From: DAOTTY01 sp964451095
GTDB lineage: Bacteria; Chloroflexota; Anaerolineae; Aggregatilineales; Phototrophicaceae
Length of the DNA: 64,000 nucleotides
Direction: 5' to 3'
NCBI GenBank assembly: GCA_964451095.1
Contig: CAYVGI010000006.1
Location: 1 to 64,000, forward strand
Under the pieces are notes generated by a model. The model did no database searches and had not been told where the DNA came from. It was given only the letters and a program-made list of their open reading frames with translations. Made by a program: the position numbers and the translations under genes. Each line of letters opens with the position of its first letter. The first letter of the stretch is position 1. This document shows, in pieces, positions 1 through 9,387 of this stretch.

Positions 1-72
1 CTCAATGATGACTTTCGACTACAACTCATCCGTAATCTTCATGCGTAAGCCCTGCTGCCCTACCTCACCCAG

Positions 73-664
73 GTTGACCCGATCACGACGACGTGTATGG
101 CGCGGGTGATTGCCGAATTGCTGGACGACTTGAGTGTGCCCTACGGCGTAAACGTGCTGTGGGACGCTGCCGCGTCGATTGACCTTGCGGTGGCGACGGG
201 GCACAGTTCGTGCGGGAGATCTTCACGGGCGTTTATGCCAGCGACTATGGCACATGGACACCAACGCGGGGCGTGTGATCCGGCACCAGCACGCGGTGAG
301 CGGGCAGCACGTCAAGCTGCTGTTTAACATCGTGCCGGAGTCTGCCGTGTACATGGCGGCACGCGATGTGGCGGATATTGCCCGCTCGACGGTGTTTGTT
401 GCCAAACCGGACGCCCTGTGTGTATCTGGTCTGACGGCAGGAACGGAAACGTCCGAAGAGACGCTTAAGCAGGTAAAAGACGCCGTGCCGGAAACCATCG
501 TGTTTGCCAACACGGGCGTGCGTGTGGAAAACGTCGCGCAGCAGCTTGCCATCGCCGACGGCGCTATCGTCGGTACCACTTTCAAGCGCGACGGGTACAT
601 CTGGAACGACGTGGACGAAAACCGCGTCCGGGCGTTTATGGACGCGGTTCAAGCGGTGCGCTAG
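73..664 (+). pseudogene. BtpA/SgcQ-family TIM-barrel remnant, frameshifted
   Basis: Three reading frames together spell a BtpA/SgcQ-family protein. Positions 73 to about 200 read VDPITTTCMARVIAEL. Positions 201-260 read AQFVREIFTGVYASDYGTW. Positions 263-664 read NAGRVIRHQHAV and on to a normal C-terminus containing LFNIVPE and GTTFKRDG. Each join can be repaired by adding one base, one in the G run at 198-201 and one near 261-262. An in-frame TAA at 46-48 and no recognisable N-terminal barrel upstream suggest more damage. BtpA was described as a photosystem I assembly factor in cyanobacteria, but the wider family is of uncertain function. It may be a true pseudogene or may reflect sequence errors near a contig end. 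It converges on the next gene with no gap. Confidence 0.75.
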
Positions 665-2317
665 CTACAGCGGCACATCCCCGCATAGGTGCACGGTCAT
701 GCCCATCGCCGCGAAAGCTGCTGCTTTGGCAGCGAGTGCTTTGTTGGCGGTGTCCGCGTCCGGCGCGTAAGCGACGTTGATGTGATTCGCCTTGTGACGC
801 GCCATCATCTGGTCGCGGGTTACGCCGTGCAGCACGGTGTGCATGATGGGCCACTGTGGGGTGGTCGCCTGCCAGCGGCGCTGTGTTTCCTCATCCGGCA
901 GCATGACCGCGCTTGCCCGCCCGATGTCCGCGTGCACGGCACCGTCCATGACGTAAACGCGGCTCCACACGATTTCGCCCGGTTTGCTAATCCCCTTCAG
1001 CGTGCCACCGCCAAGCCGGAAGTACATCGGCGGTTGGCGTTCGCTGCTAGCACCAGCATAACCGTCAATAAAGTGGGACGCGGGCGCCGCGCCGGAGATC
1101 AACAGCACCCACACGAAGTCGTCCACGCCGTCGCCGGTGTACTGTTCGCCCCAGCGCAGGTCGTGCAGCGTGGTTGACGGATCTAGCCCCATTGCTGTCA
1201 ACACCCGGTTGGTCACGAGCGCATCCACACCTGCGCCCTCGTCCACCTCATTAAAGTGTGGCAGCGCTTGCCCGGCGTACAGTTCTTCGCCCGTTTCCGC
1301 ATGGTGCACAGGCGGGCGCTCCGGGTTGTTCAGCAGCCCTTCCGCCAGGTCAGACGCAGGTGCCATGTCCTTTAGCCCCTGCTGGTACTGAATGCCGATG
1401 GCGTCGCAGCCGAACTCGTGCGCGATGCGTACCGCCGAGATGTACATCTTTAGCTGGTCACGGATTTGCCCGTCGGTGAGCGTGGTTGCTGCGTCCTCCC
1501 CGGTGACGAACGTCATGCCACGGGATTCGAGCCACTCGCGTGCGGCTGCTGCTTCGGCGTCGTCCACGTTGAGCATGGTCGCTACCAGCGCGGACTGGCT
1601 AAGCCGCTCTTTGTACAGCCCCATCGGGTTTAGCAGTTCGTCGTCGATGATGGCGTTGTACATGCCCATGCAGCCCTCATCGAACACGCCCAGGATTGCC
1701 TTTTCGTGCTGTAGCTGCGCGGCGAGCGCCTGCCCCAGCGCCCGTTCATCGGCGGGCAGGGCGTCTGCGTCTAGTGGGCGCACATGGCTGTCGTCATGCG
1801 TGATGGTGCCTTCTTTGATCCACTGGCGGATGCCGTTGAGGAAGTACTCGTCGGTAAAGTCCTCGCTCCAGATGGTGCTGTAAGACACACCCATTTTGGT
1901 CAGGCTGCCGTTCAGGTTCAGCAAACCCACCAGCCCGGGCCACTGCCCGCTCCAGTTCGCCACCGTCAAGATCGGTCCGCGGTGGGCACGCAGCCCCGCC
2001 AGCACATGATGGCTGTACTGCCACACCGCCTCCGCCACAATCAGCTTGGCGTCCGGGTGGATGGTCTTGAACACATCCATGCCCATGCGCTGGCTGGAGA
2101 TAAAGCCGTGCTTTTCGTTGGGGTCGTAAGCGTGGGCACGCTTGACCGTGATGCCCTCATTGGCGAAGGCGGCGGTGATCTGCTGTTCCATTGCCTGTTG
2201 TGCCGCCCAGCAAACCTGGTTCGCCGACAGGCGCAGGTCGCCGCTGGCGATCAAGTAGGCTTCGTTGTCTGCAAGTGGGGTGACTTTGGGTACATCTGGC
2301 AGGGTGTAAGGGGTCAT
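665..2317 (-). CDS. L-fucose/L-arabinose isomerase-like protein
   Basis: This 550-residue protein has the look of the FucI/AraA sugar isomerase superfamily. It has an N-terminal Rossmann-like half, an acidic DEGCMGMYN motif at about residues 213-221 that resembles a metal and substrate site, and a C-terminal half with the beta-barrel character of the FucI C-domain. The family interconverts aldoses and ketoses in the cytoplasm using Mn2+, and the actual sugar cannot be told from sequence. The start at 2317 is preceded by AGGAT at normal spacing. No sugar kinase or aldolase lies next to it, so the pathway is unknown. It is transcribed divergently from the Rid-family gene. Confidence 0.65.
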   Translation of the reverse strand: MTPYTLPDVPKVTPLADNEAYLIASGDLRLSANQVCWAAQQAMEQQITAAFANEGITVKRAHAYDPNEKHGFISSQRMGMDVFKTIHPDAKLIVAEAVWQYSHHVLAGLRAHRGPILTVANWSGQWPGLVGLLNLNGSLTKMGVSYSTIWSEDFTDEYFLNGIRQWIKEGTITHDDSHVRPLDADALPADERALGQALAAQLQHEKAILGVFDEGCMGMYNAIIDDELLNPMGLYKERLSQSALVATMLNVDDAEAAAAREWLESRGMTFVTGEDAATTLTDGQIRDQLKMYISAVRIAHEFGCDAIGIQYQQGLKDMAPASDLAEGLLNNPERPPVHHAETGEELYAGQALPHFNEVDEGAGVDALVTNRVLTAMGLDPSTTLHDLRWGEQYTGDGVDDFVWVLLISGAAPASHFIDGYAGASSERQPPMYFRLGGGTLKGISKPGEIVWSRVYVMDGAVHADIGRASAVMLPDEETQRRWQATTPQWPIMHTVLHGVTRDQMMARHKANHINVAYAPDADTANKALAAKAAAFAAMGMTVHLCGDVPL

Positions 2318-2333
2318 GAGGGGTATCCTAATT

Positions 2334-2361
2334 TCTTTGTGCGAAAAAGTCTCTTTGTGCG
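2334..2361. repeat. Direct repeat in divergent promoter region
   Basis: TCTTTGTGCG occurs twice, at 2334-2343 and 2352-2361, 18 bases apart start to start. It lies between the divergent isomerase and Rid genes and just upstream of a possible -10 (TAAAAT, 2373-2378) for the Rid gene. It could be a tandem operator; function is inferred from position only. Confidence 0.3.
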
Positions 2362-2434
2362 TGTATCAACGTTAAAATAGCGCGAAACCAACACAAAGGG
2401 TAGGGCACGGCGCCCCCACACAGGAGGATACACC

Positions 2435-2833
2435 ATGTCGCAAAGCAGCAGGCAAAACATCAGCAGTGGCAGCAAATACGAACCCATCGTCGGCTACTCG
2501 CGTGCTGTGAAGGTGGGCAACATCGTTCATGTGGCAGGCACCACCGCCACCGATGCCGACGGCAAGCTCGTCGGCGTGGGGGATGTTTACGCCCAAACGG
2601 TAAAAATCTTCGGCAACATCGCCTGGGCGCTGGGGCAGGCAGGCGCGGCAATGGAGCATGTGGTGCGGGTACGCATCTACGTGACGGACATTACGGCGCA
2701 GTGGCAGGACGTAGGGCGTGCCCACAGCGAGGTGTTCGACGCTGTGCGCCCGGCAACCACCATGGTCGAGGTTGCGAAGCTGATTGACCCTGAGATGTTG
2801 GTTGAAATTGAGGTCGAAGCAATCATCCCCTAG
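2435..2833 (+). CDS. Rid (YjgF/YER057c/UK114) family protein
   Basis: The 132-residue protein is a full-length single-domain Rid protein. These form trimers, and RidA proper hydrolyses reactive enamine/imine intermediates in the cytoplasm. The family C-terminal signature is at about residues 104-128. Where catalytic RidA proteins have PAR (the arginine that binds the substrate carboxylate) this protein has PAT at 106-108. It therefore probably belongs to another Rid subfamily, and imine deaminase activity should not be assumed. The ATG follows a near-perfect AGGAGGA at 6-7 bases. It sits between a divergent sugar isomerase-like gene and pcrA, which starts 24 bases after its stop. Confidence 0.85.
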   Translation: MSQSSRQNISSGSKYEPIVGYSRAVKVGNIVHVAGTTATDADGKLVGVGDVYAQTVKIFGNIAWALGQAGAAMEHVVRVRIYVTDITAQWQDVGRAHSEVFDAVRPATTMVEVAKLIDPEMLVEIEVEAIIP

Positions 2834-2843
2834 CACAATCTGG

Positions 2844-2849
2844 TACACT
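2844..2849 (+). promoter_or_regulatory. Candidate -10 for a nearly leaderless pcrA transcript
   Basis: TACACT lies 8 bases before the ATG at 2858 and just after the Rid gene stop. A start of transcription 7-8 bases downstream would fall on or beside the ATG, and there is no Shine-Dalgarno there. No good -35 is visible. Confidence 0.35.
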
Positions 2850-2857
2850 TAGCGCAA

Positions 2858-5140
2858 ATGTTCACAGAGCAGACGGAGCATCCCCCCGTGGCAGAAGAAT
2901 TTACCAGCGGACTGAACAACCAGCAGCGTGCCGCCGTCACCGCGCCAGACGGACCCGTGCTGGTACTGGCGGGTCCGGGCAGTGGCAAAACCCGCGTGCT
3001 GACGTACCGCATCGCGCACCTCATCTACGAGCACAAAGTGCCCGCCTACGGCATCATCGCGGTGACGTTCACCAACAAGGCGGCGGGCGAAATGAAGCAC
3101 CGCGTCAAAAACCTGATTGGTGCCCAGAGTGCACGCGGGCTGCGCATCGGGACGTTCCATGCGCTGTGTGCGCGGCTGCTGCGTGCGGAGGCAAAAGAGG
3201 AACAACTGCCGGGCTACAACGCCAACTACCTGATCTACGACACAGACGACCAGGTGAACGTGGTCAAGCGGGTGGTGGAAGAACTGGGCGTTGACCTCAA
3301 GCGGCTGCGCCTGACGCCCTACCGCACACTCAACCAGATTTCCGACGCGAAGAACGAACTGGTCACGCCCGCGCAGTTCCCGCGCACGGAGTACCTGGAC
3401 GAGATCATCGCCCGCGTTTACGAGCGCTACCAGGCGATTTTGCGCGAGAGCAACGCCATGGACTTTGACGACCTCATCATGAACACGGTGCTGCTGCTGA
3501 AAGACAACCCGGACGTGCGCAACAAGTACCAGCATTACTACGAGCACGTGCTCGTGGACGAGTTCCAGGACACGAACATGGCGCAGTACGAACTGGTGCG
3601 GCTGTGGGGTGCGCCGCAGAACAACGTGTTTGTCGTCGGCGACGAAGACCAGGCGATTTACGGCTTCCGGGGCGCGGACTATCGCAATGTGATTCGCTTC
3701 CGCGAGGACTACAAGAACGCGAAAACCATCCTGCTAGAGCAGAACTACCGCTCTACACAGGTTGTGCTCGATGCCGCCCGCGCCGTTATTGACCAGAACC
3801 GCGACCGCACCCCCAAAGCGCTGTTCACCGACCGCTCCGACGGCACCAAGATCACCATGCACGAGGCGTACAGCGAGGGGGATGAGGCAGAGTTCATCGT
3901 GAAGGAGATTGCTCGCATCAAAGCGGCGGGCACCCCCTACAGCGACATCGCCGTGATGTACCGCACCAACGTGCAGTCCCGTGCGCTGGAACAAGCATTT
4001 GTGGACTACCGCGTGCCGTACCAGCTCATCGGCGGCACCGCGTTCTACCAGCGCCGAGAGGTGAAAGATATGCTTGCCTACCTGCGCCTGATTGACTCCG
4101 GGGCAGACTCAGTCGGCTTTGACCGGGTGATTAACACGCCCAAGCGCGGCATCGGCGCGAAAACACAGGGCACGTTCCAGGCATGGGCAGACTCACAAGG
4201 GTTAACTTACGGCGACGCCCTGCTGCGCCTTACCGGGAACGCCGACGTGCCCGACCTGGGCGCAAGCGCCAACCGCAAGCTGTCGAACTTTGCAGAAATG
4301 CTGATCGAGTGGCGGAGCATGGCGGAAAAAGGCGAGTACGCTGACCTGCTGGACGACATCATCCTGCGCACGGAGTACCTGGGGCACCTCGCGCAGATCA
4401 GCAAAACCGACGACGAACTCAACGACCGCCAGGACAACATCAACGAGCTAAAGGGGTTGCTCTCTGCCGCAGATTTTGAGAGCCTGACCGAGTTCCTGAC
4501 GGACACCACGCTCTCTACTGACCTGGACCGAACCAACGCCGACGAAGACCGGGTCACGCTGCTCACGCTGCACGCCAGCAAAGGGCTAGAATACAGCGTG
4601 GTGTTCATTGCCGGGCTAGAAGACGGGCTGCTGCCGCACTCACGCTCATTCGACGCACCGGACGGCATGGCAGAGGAGCGCCGCCTGCTGTACGTGGGCA
4701 TCACCCGCGCCAAAGACCGCCTGTTCATTACACGGGCGTTCCGGCGGCGCATCGGGCAGTATTCCGAGCAGAGCAACCCGTCGCGCTTTTTGTACGACCT
4801 GCCGATGGAACTGTTGGATGGACTGAGCACGGGTTCCGGCGGCGACCACCGCTTCGAGAGCTACTACCGCTCCACTGCCTGGGATGCCACGCCACCCAGC
4901 GCCCGCGTGGAGGGCTACCGCAAAGCACGACAGCGCGACGAGAAGATCATTCCGTTCCCTGGTGCAGACGTGAACCAGTTCCGGGCGGGGCTGCGGGTAT
5001 ATCATGCCAAGTTCGGGGAGGGCATCGTCATTGAGAGCAAAATCCACGACAACGACGAGGAAGTGACGGTCGCGTTCACCGATGTGGGCATCAAGCGGCT
5101 GATGGCGAGCTTTGCCAACTTGCAAAAGCTGGATGGCTAG
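2858..5140 (+). CDS. pcrA: ATP-dependent DNA helicase PcrA/UvrD
   Basis: This superfamily 1A 3'-5' helicase of 760 residues works in nucleotide excision and mismatch repair and in clearing replication blocks. Visible motifs are Walker A GPGSGKT at 39-45, motif Ia TFTNKAA near 72, Walker B DEFQD near 233, motif III GDEDQAIYGFRGAD near 261, motif IV QNYRST, motif V TLHASKGLE and motif VI LLYVGITRAK. The last 50 residues (from GLRVYHAKFGEG) form the Tudor-like domain typical of PcrA, which binds RNA polymerase in studied species. The start is ATG 2858 or GTG 2888; the sequence before the first conserved helicase block (GLNNQQRAAV) fits either. UvrC is nearby on the other strand. Confidence 0.95.
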   Translation: MFTEQTEHPPVAEEFTSGLNNQQRAAVTAPDGPVLVLAGPGSGKTRVLTYRIAHLIYEHKVPAYGIIAVTFTNKAAGEMKHRVKNLIGAQSARGLRIGTFHALCARLLRAEAKEEQLPGYNANYLIYDTDDQVNVVKRVVEELGVDLKRLRLTPYRTLNQISDAKNELVTPAQFPRTEYLDEIIARVYERYQAILRESNAMDFDDLIMNTVLLLKDNPDVRNKYQHYYEHVLVDEFQDTNMAQYELVRLWGAPQNNVFVVGDEDQAIYGFRGADYRNVIRFREDYKNAKTILLEQNYRSTQVVLDAARAVIDQNRDRTPKALFTDRSDGTKITMHEAYSEGDEAEFIVKEIARIKAAGTPYSDIAVMYRTNVQSRALEQAFVDYRVPYQLIGGTAFYQRREVKDMLAYLRLIDSGADSVGFDRVINTPKRGIGAKTQGTFQAWADSQGLTYGDALLRLTGNADVPDLGASANRKLSNFAEMLIEWRSMAEKGEYADLLDDIILRTEYLGHLAQISKTDDELNDRQDNINELKGLLSAADFESLTEFLTDTTLSTDLDRTNADEDRVTLLTLHASKGLEYSVVFIAGLEDGLLPHSRSFDAPDGMAEERRLLYVGITRAKDRLFITRAFRRRIGQYSEQSNPSRFLYDLPMELLDGLSTGSGGDHRFESYYRSTAWDATPPSARVEGYRKARQRDEKIIPFPGADVNQFRAGLRVYHAKFGEGIVIESKIHDNDEEVTVAFTDVGIKRLMASFANLQKLDG

Positions 5141-5268
5141 TGTTTAACCGCTTCGGGTAGCGGCGTAGTGATGCTGCGCCCCTACCATAACCCCCTTTGT
5201 GGTGTACGCCTGGCGGGGTGGGGGACGGACACCCGCCCCCTGTGTTTAGCGGCACATACCGTGCTGCC

Positions 5269-5724
5269 CTATTTCTCGCTTTGGGCGAGGTCGCTGGGTG
5301 CGTGCTGCGTCTCTTGTACTTCCTGGGTTTCTGCCTCTGTTGCCTGGGTCGCCGCGTTGCGCTTCGCCTGCCGCTCGTAGCGGTGCAATAGTTCTACCAG
5401 CTTGTTGATGGGCAGCGGCTTGGGGAGGTACTCCTCGCAGCCTGCCCGCAGCGCCTTCTCACGGTCGCCCTTCATCGCGTAGGCGGTGAGTGCCACCACC
5501 GGGACGGTGTAGCTCTGCTCGCGCAGCTTTTGCACTGCCTCTAGCCCGGTCATGGCACCCTCTAGCTGGATGTCCATCAGCACCAAATCGGGCGCAATCT
5601 CAGCAAAGTCGGCGAGTGCTGCCTCACCCGATGTGCGGTTAATGACTTCGTGCCCGCCCATCTTCGCAACGCGCTCTACCAGCATCAGGTTTACGCGGTT
5701 GTCCTCGACGTATAAAACACGCAT
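5269..5724 (-). CDS. CheY-like single-domain response regulator
   Basis: This 151-residue protein has a receiver domain at 1-120 with acidic pair E7-D8, phospho-acceptor D51, T80 and K102. A roughly 35-residue tail rich in Glu, Gln and Ala follows with no DNA-binding or other output domain. Such stand-alone receivers usually act by protein contact or as a phosphorelay intermediate. It starts 2 bases after the stop of the histidine kinase and is surely cotranscribed, so it is the likely partner. It converges on pcrA. Confidence 0.88.
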   Translation of the reverse strand: MRVLYVEDNRVNLMLVERVAKMGGHEVINRTSGEAALADFAEIAPDLVLMDIQLEGAMTGLEAVQKLREQSYTVPVVALTAYAMKGDREKALRAGCEEYLPKPLPINKLVELLHRYERQAKRNAATQATEAETQEVQETQHAPSDLAQSEK

Positions 5725-5726
5725 TT

Positions 5727-7211
5727 TTAAAGAACCCCTTCAATAATAGTATTTTCGTCTACTGCTGCTGGTGCTGCCTGTGGCACGGGGGCACCGTACT
5801 TGGGCACCACCACATAGAACGTCGCGCCGTCACCGTACTCGCTTTCGACCCAGATGCGCCCGTGCATCAGGTTCAGCAGCTTGCGCGAGATCGTGAGTCC
5901 CAACCCGGCACCGGAGCGTGGGTCGCGCCCGTAGCTTTCGACCTGGGAAAACTCCTCGAAGATCTTCTCCAGTGCCTCCGGCTTGATGCCGGCACCGGTG
6001 TCGCTCACGCTGATGTATACCTCGTCGTCTTCGTCGCGCACAGCGATGGTAATCGACCCCTGCTCGGTGAACTTCACGGCGTTGCTGTACAGGTTTAGCA
6101 GCACCTGCCGCAAGCGCGTTTCGTCTGCCAGCACATCGGGTAGGCGCGGCGGCAACGCCCGCTTAAGCTCTACAGCTTTGTTGCCCACCAGCCCCGCCGC
6201 CGTCATCATGACGTTGTCAATGAGCGGGTCGAGCTTCACACGCTCAATGTTCACCTCCAGCTTACCCGCATCCACCTTGGACAGGTCGAGAATATCATTC
6301 ACAACGGTGAGCAACTGCTGCCCGCTGGTGTGGATTTGCCGCAGGTCGTGGCGGTATGCTTCTGGTAGGTACACATCGTCGTACATCATCGGGTAGGTGA
6401 GCATGGTTTCGCTAAAGCCGATGATGGCATTGAGCGGCGTGCGCAGTTCGTGGCTCATGTTCGCCAAAAACTGACCGCGAAAGTGCTTGGCGGTTTCCAG
6501 TTGGTCGTTAATGTCTTTGAGTGTTTCGCCCAGCACCTCGCTGCGGCGCAGCGCCTTTTCCAGGCGTTGGCGGTTTTCAAACAGGTCATTGGTGGTGCGC
6601 CGCTCCTTCTGGAAGTTTTCCAGCGCCCACCCGGTGATCTGGTACATTTCCCCGGTGGTTTGTGCCGCCAGCAGCGCACTCAGGAACGCAATCAACAGCG
6701 CGATGATCTGGTGTGCCCCCACGAACGCCATGCTGTCTGTAGCGGCATACGGCACGGCAAACGTCAGGACTGTTGCCAGCGTGAGCGTGATAAATGTGTG
6801 CGCAGGCGGCAGCAGCAGCCCAATGGTAAAGATGAGCAGTGGGAACACAAACGGCGCAATGTCCACCGCGTTGGTGTTGCCCGTCAGCATGGGGAATACC
6901 AGCGCCAGCATCCCCGCGCCGACCAGTGACCACACCGCGCTCGTGAACCAACCGCGCCGCAGCAGCCGCCCGGCAAGCAGCGCACCCACCATCAGGCTAA
7001 CCGCAATGGCGGCAATCACATCGCCGTTGAGGTTGCGTCGTAAGTAGGCGAGCCATAGGCAGCCCATGCCTGCCCAAAACGTCACCCGCCACAGCAGCAG
7101 CAGCCGATCTGCTCGCACCTCCGTGGCGAAGTCCATCTGCGTGACAGCGCCCAATGTGCGATCTAGCGCATCTTCCTGGTCAACCTGTCGTCCCGCTTTA
7201 TCATCAGCCAT
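5727..7211 (-). CDS. Membrane sensor histidine kinase
   Basis: The 494-residue kinase has five or six hydrophobic segments in about residues 35-190, a linker helix, and a complete HisKA/HATPase_c core. It shows the H-box SHELRTPLNAIIGFSE with phospho-accepting His254, the N-box LNLYSNAVKFT, the G1 box DTGAGI, an F-box and the G2 box GAGLGLTISRKL. With no periplasmic domain of note it probably senses something in or at the membrane. The phosphoryl acceptor is probably the receiver encoded immediately downstream. The signal is unknown. Confidence 0.92.
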   Translation of the reverse strand: MADDKAGRQVDQEDALDRTLGAVTQMDFATEVRADRLLLLWRVTFWAGMGCLWLAYLRRNLNGDVIAAIAVSLMVGALLAGRLLRRGWFTSAVWSLVGAGMLALVFPMLTGNTNAVDIAPFVFPLLIFTIGLLLPPAHTFITLTLATVLTFAVPYAATDSMAFVGAHQIIALLIAFLSALLAAQTTGEMYQITGWALENFQKERRTTNDLFENRQRLEKALRRSEVLGETLKDINDQLETAKHFRGQFLANMSHELRTPLNAIIGFSETMLTYPMMYDDVYLPEAYRHDLRQIHTSGQQLLTVVNDILDLSKVDAGKLEVNIERVKLDPLIDNVMMTAAGLVGNKAVELKRALPPRLPDVLADETRLRQVLLNLYSNAVKFTEQGSITIAVRDEDDEVYISVSDTGAGIKPEALEKIFEEFSQVESYGRDPRSGAGLGLTISRKLLNLMHGRIWVESEYGDGATFYVVVPKYGAPVPQAAPAAVDENTIIEGVL

Positions 7212-7260
7212 TACCGAAACCCTTAAACCCGAAACAACAACTTTTTAAAGAATGCTTCTC

Positions 7261-7266
7261 ATTATA
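7261..7266 (-). promoter_or_regulatory. Candidate -10 of the histidine kinase operon
   Basis: A perfect TATAAT on the minus strand lies about 50 bases before the kinase ATG. A clear -35 at 16-18 bases is not visible, so this is a partial promoter call. The rest of the 7212-7365 gap shows nothing else. Confidence 0.45.
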
Positions 7267-7365
7267 CCGGGTTTCTTGAGTGTTCCGTTAGAATCTCAAC
7301 GAATGTATGAGGATCTTTACGCTGCTGACACGCTTTTGTAGGGTGACAAACCCGTTGTCGTTTCC

Positions 7366-9246
7366 CTAAAGTCCGCCTTTGATCGCCTGCGCCAGTTCCT
7401 CGCTAATGCCGGGCACCGCCATGAGTTCTTGCACCGTCGCACCACGGATGTTGTCAATGGAGTTGTCAAACGCCTTTAGCAGCCGCTTGCGCTTGGCAGG
7501 TCCGATGCCCGGTATCTGCTCCAGGCGGCTTGCCATGCCCAGCTTGGTGCGCTGCTTGCGGTGCGATGTAATCGCGAAGCGGTGTGCTTCGTCGCGCACG
7601 CGCTGCACGAGGTATAGTGCCTGGCTGCGGCGGGGCAGCAGCAGCGGTTCCGGCTGGTTCGGGAAGTAAATCTCCTCAAACTGCTTTGCCAGCCCTACCA
7701 CGGGCACCGTGTCCATCAGCGCGAACTCCTCCAACACCTCTACGGCGACGCCAAGCTGCCCCTTGCCCCCGTCGATAATCAGCAGGTCGGGCAGCAGACG
7801 CCAGCTTTTCTCGCGGTCTTCGCCGCCGGGTGGCACGGGCGTGGGGTTATCAATCGCATCGCGCCAGCGCTGGAACCGCCGCGTGAGCGCCTCCCGCATG
7901 GATTGGTAGTCGTCGCTGCCCTTGTGGTCTACGCTGCGGATGTTAAAGCGGCGGTACTCGCTCTTGCGGGGCACGCCTCGCACAAACACCACACGGCTAG
8001 CGACAATCGCCGTGCCCTGCGTAGTGGAAACATCGAAGCACTCAATCCGGTTCGGTGGCTCTGGCAGGTTGAGGTAGGTTTGCAGTTCTGCGAGCGCGTC
8101 TTCCTGCTTGGTGGTGTCCGCCTGCCACTGCTCGCGCATCATGCGCAGCGCCTCACTCGCGTTTTCCTCCGCCATCTTGATCAGGTCACGCTTGCCGCCG
8201 CGCTGTGGCACCGTGATGGACACCTTTTTGCCACCGCGCTTGTCTTGCAGCCAGCGCTCGATGATGCGTGCTTCCTCCACCTCCGTGGGCAAGATCAGTT
8301 CTTTGGGCACTTCGTCTACGCCGCTGTAAAACTGTGTGACAAATTGGCTAATCATCTCCTCTTCGGTCGCATCCTCGATGTGATCGAGCCGGCGGTTGTC
8401 GCTGCCAATCAGCTTGCCGTTGCGGATGAACAGGATTTGCACCATGGCGTCGCCCTCCTCGCGGGCGAGGGCAATCACGTCCTGGTCTTCTAGATTTTTG
8501 CTGACTGCCTTGTGCTTTTGCGTAATGAACTCAATCGCCTTGAGCTGGTCGCGCAGCACTGCCGCCCGCTCGAAGTTCAGCGCCTCGGATGCTTCGGTCA
8601 TCTCCTGCTGGATGCGTTCTACTACGGTTTCGCTCTTGCCGCTCAGCACGTCCATCAGTTCCTGGATCATGGCGCGGTATTCGTCCTGGTTCACCGCCCC
8701 GATGCACGGCGCGTTGCACAGCTTAATATCGTAGAACAGGCAAGCGCGTTCGTCTGTCCCGTCAATGTCGCGGTCACACGTCAGGTAGGGAAAGGCACGG
8801 CGCAGCGTGCGCAGCGTGTCCTGCACTGCCCACATCGCCGCATAGGGACCAAAATATTTGCTGCCGTCGTTGGTGATGCGGCGGGTGGTTTCTACCTTGG
8901 GGAATGGGTCTGCCCAGGCGATTTTGATGTACGGATAGCGCTTGTCGTCCTTCAGGCTCACGTTAAAGCGGGGCTGGTGCCGCTTGATGAGCGTTTCTTC
9001 CAGGATGAGCGCTTTGACTTCGCTCTCCGTAATGATGATGTCAATGTCGTGCACACGCTCCCGCAGGCGGCGGGTTTTTGGGTCGGTGACGCTGTTCTGG
9101 AAGTAGCTGCGCACGCGCTGGCGCAGGCGCTTTGCTTTGCCCACATAGATGATTTCGTTGTTTTCGTCCTTCATCAAGTAGCAGCCGGGCTTTAGCGGCA
9201 GGCTCTTGAGGATGGCCTGGACGTTTTCAGGTGCTTCGAACGGCAT
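7366..9246 (-). CDS. uvrC: Excinuclease ABC subunit C
   Basis: UvrC makes the dual incisions around DNA lesions bound by UvrB. The 626 residues hold every expected part: an N-terminal GIY-YIG nuclease (CYLMKDENNEIIYVGKAKRLR from about residue 22), a UVR motif that binds UvrB (ALNFERAAVLRDQL, about 208-225), the RNase H-like second nuclease with FDVS and LLIIDGGKGQL, and a tandem helix-hairpin-helix at the end (IPGIGPAKRKRLL). Length is normal. UvrA and UvrB are not in this window. The gene is divergent from the glycosyltransferase. Confidence 0.97.
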   Translation of the reverse strand: MPFEAPENVQAILKSLPLKPGCYLMKDENNEIIYVGKAKRLRQRVRSYFQNSVTDPKTRRLRERVHDIDIIITESEVKALILEETLIKRHQPRFNVSLKDDKRYPYIKIAWADPFPKVETTRRITNDGSKYFGPYAAMWAVQDTLRTLRRAFPYLTCDRDIDGTDERACLFYDIKLCNAPCIGAVNQDEYRAMIQELMDVLSGKSETVVERIQQEMTEASEALNFERAAVLRDQLKAIEFITQKHKAVSKNLEDQDVIALAREEGDAMVQILFIRNGKLIGSDNRRLDHIEDATEEEMISQFVTQFYSGVDEVPKELILPTEVEEARIIERWLQDKRGGKKVSITVPQRGGKRDLIKMAEENASEALRMMREQWQADTTKQEDALAELQTYLNLPEPPNRIECFDVSTTQGTAIVASRVVFVRGVPRKSEYRRFNIRSVDHKGSDDYQSMREALTRRFQRWRDAIDNPTPVPPGGEDREKSWRLLPDLLIIDGGKGQLGVAVEVLEEFALMDTVPVVGLAKQFEEIYFPNQPEPLLLPRRSQALYLVQRVRDEAHRFAITSHRKQRTKLGMASRLEQIPGIGPAKRKRLLKAFDNSIDNIRGATVQELMAVPGISEELAQAIKGGL

Positions 9247-9328
9247 GATGGTGTCTTACAAACCCTAACTGAACTTTTGTGCGATTTTACCCCCACAGCG
9301 TCGATATTTCTATCGGTTGTAGTGGCGG

Positions 9329-9356
9329 TTGCCCCAGCACGGCACACGGGTACAAT
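9329..9356 (+). promoter_or_regulatory. Promoter of the GT-C glycosyltransferase gene
   Basis: TTGCCC (9329-9334), 16 bases, then TACAAT (9351-9356), about 30 bases before the chosen ATG. Confidence 0.5.
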
Positions 9357-9387
9357 CGGCAGACTTGTGCAAAAGATGAAGGTTGCG

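Noticed and set aside
5160..5262. A GC-rich inverted repeat (GGCGGGGTG with CACCCGCC) in the convergent gap between pcrA and the receiver gene.
   Set aside because: The arms differ by one base and no T run follows on either strand, so a terminator cannot be supported.
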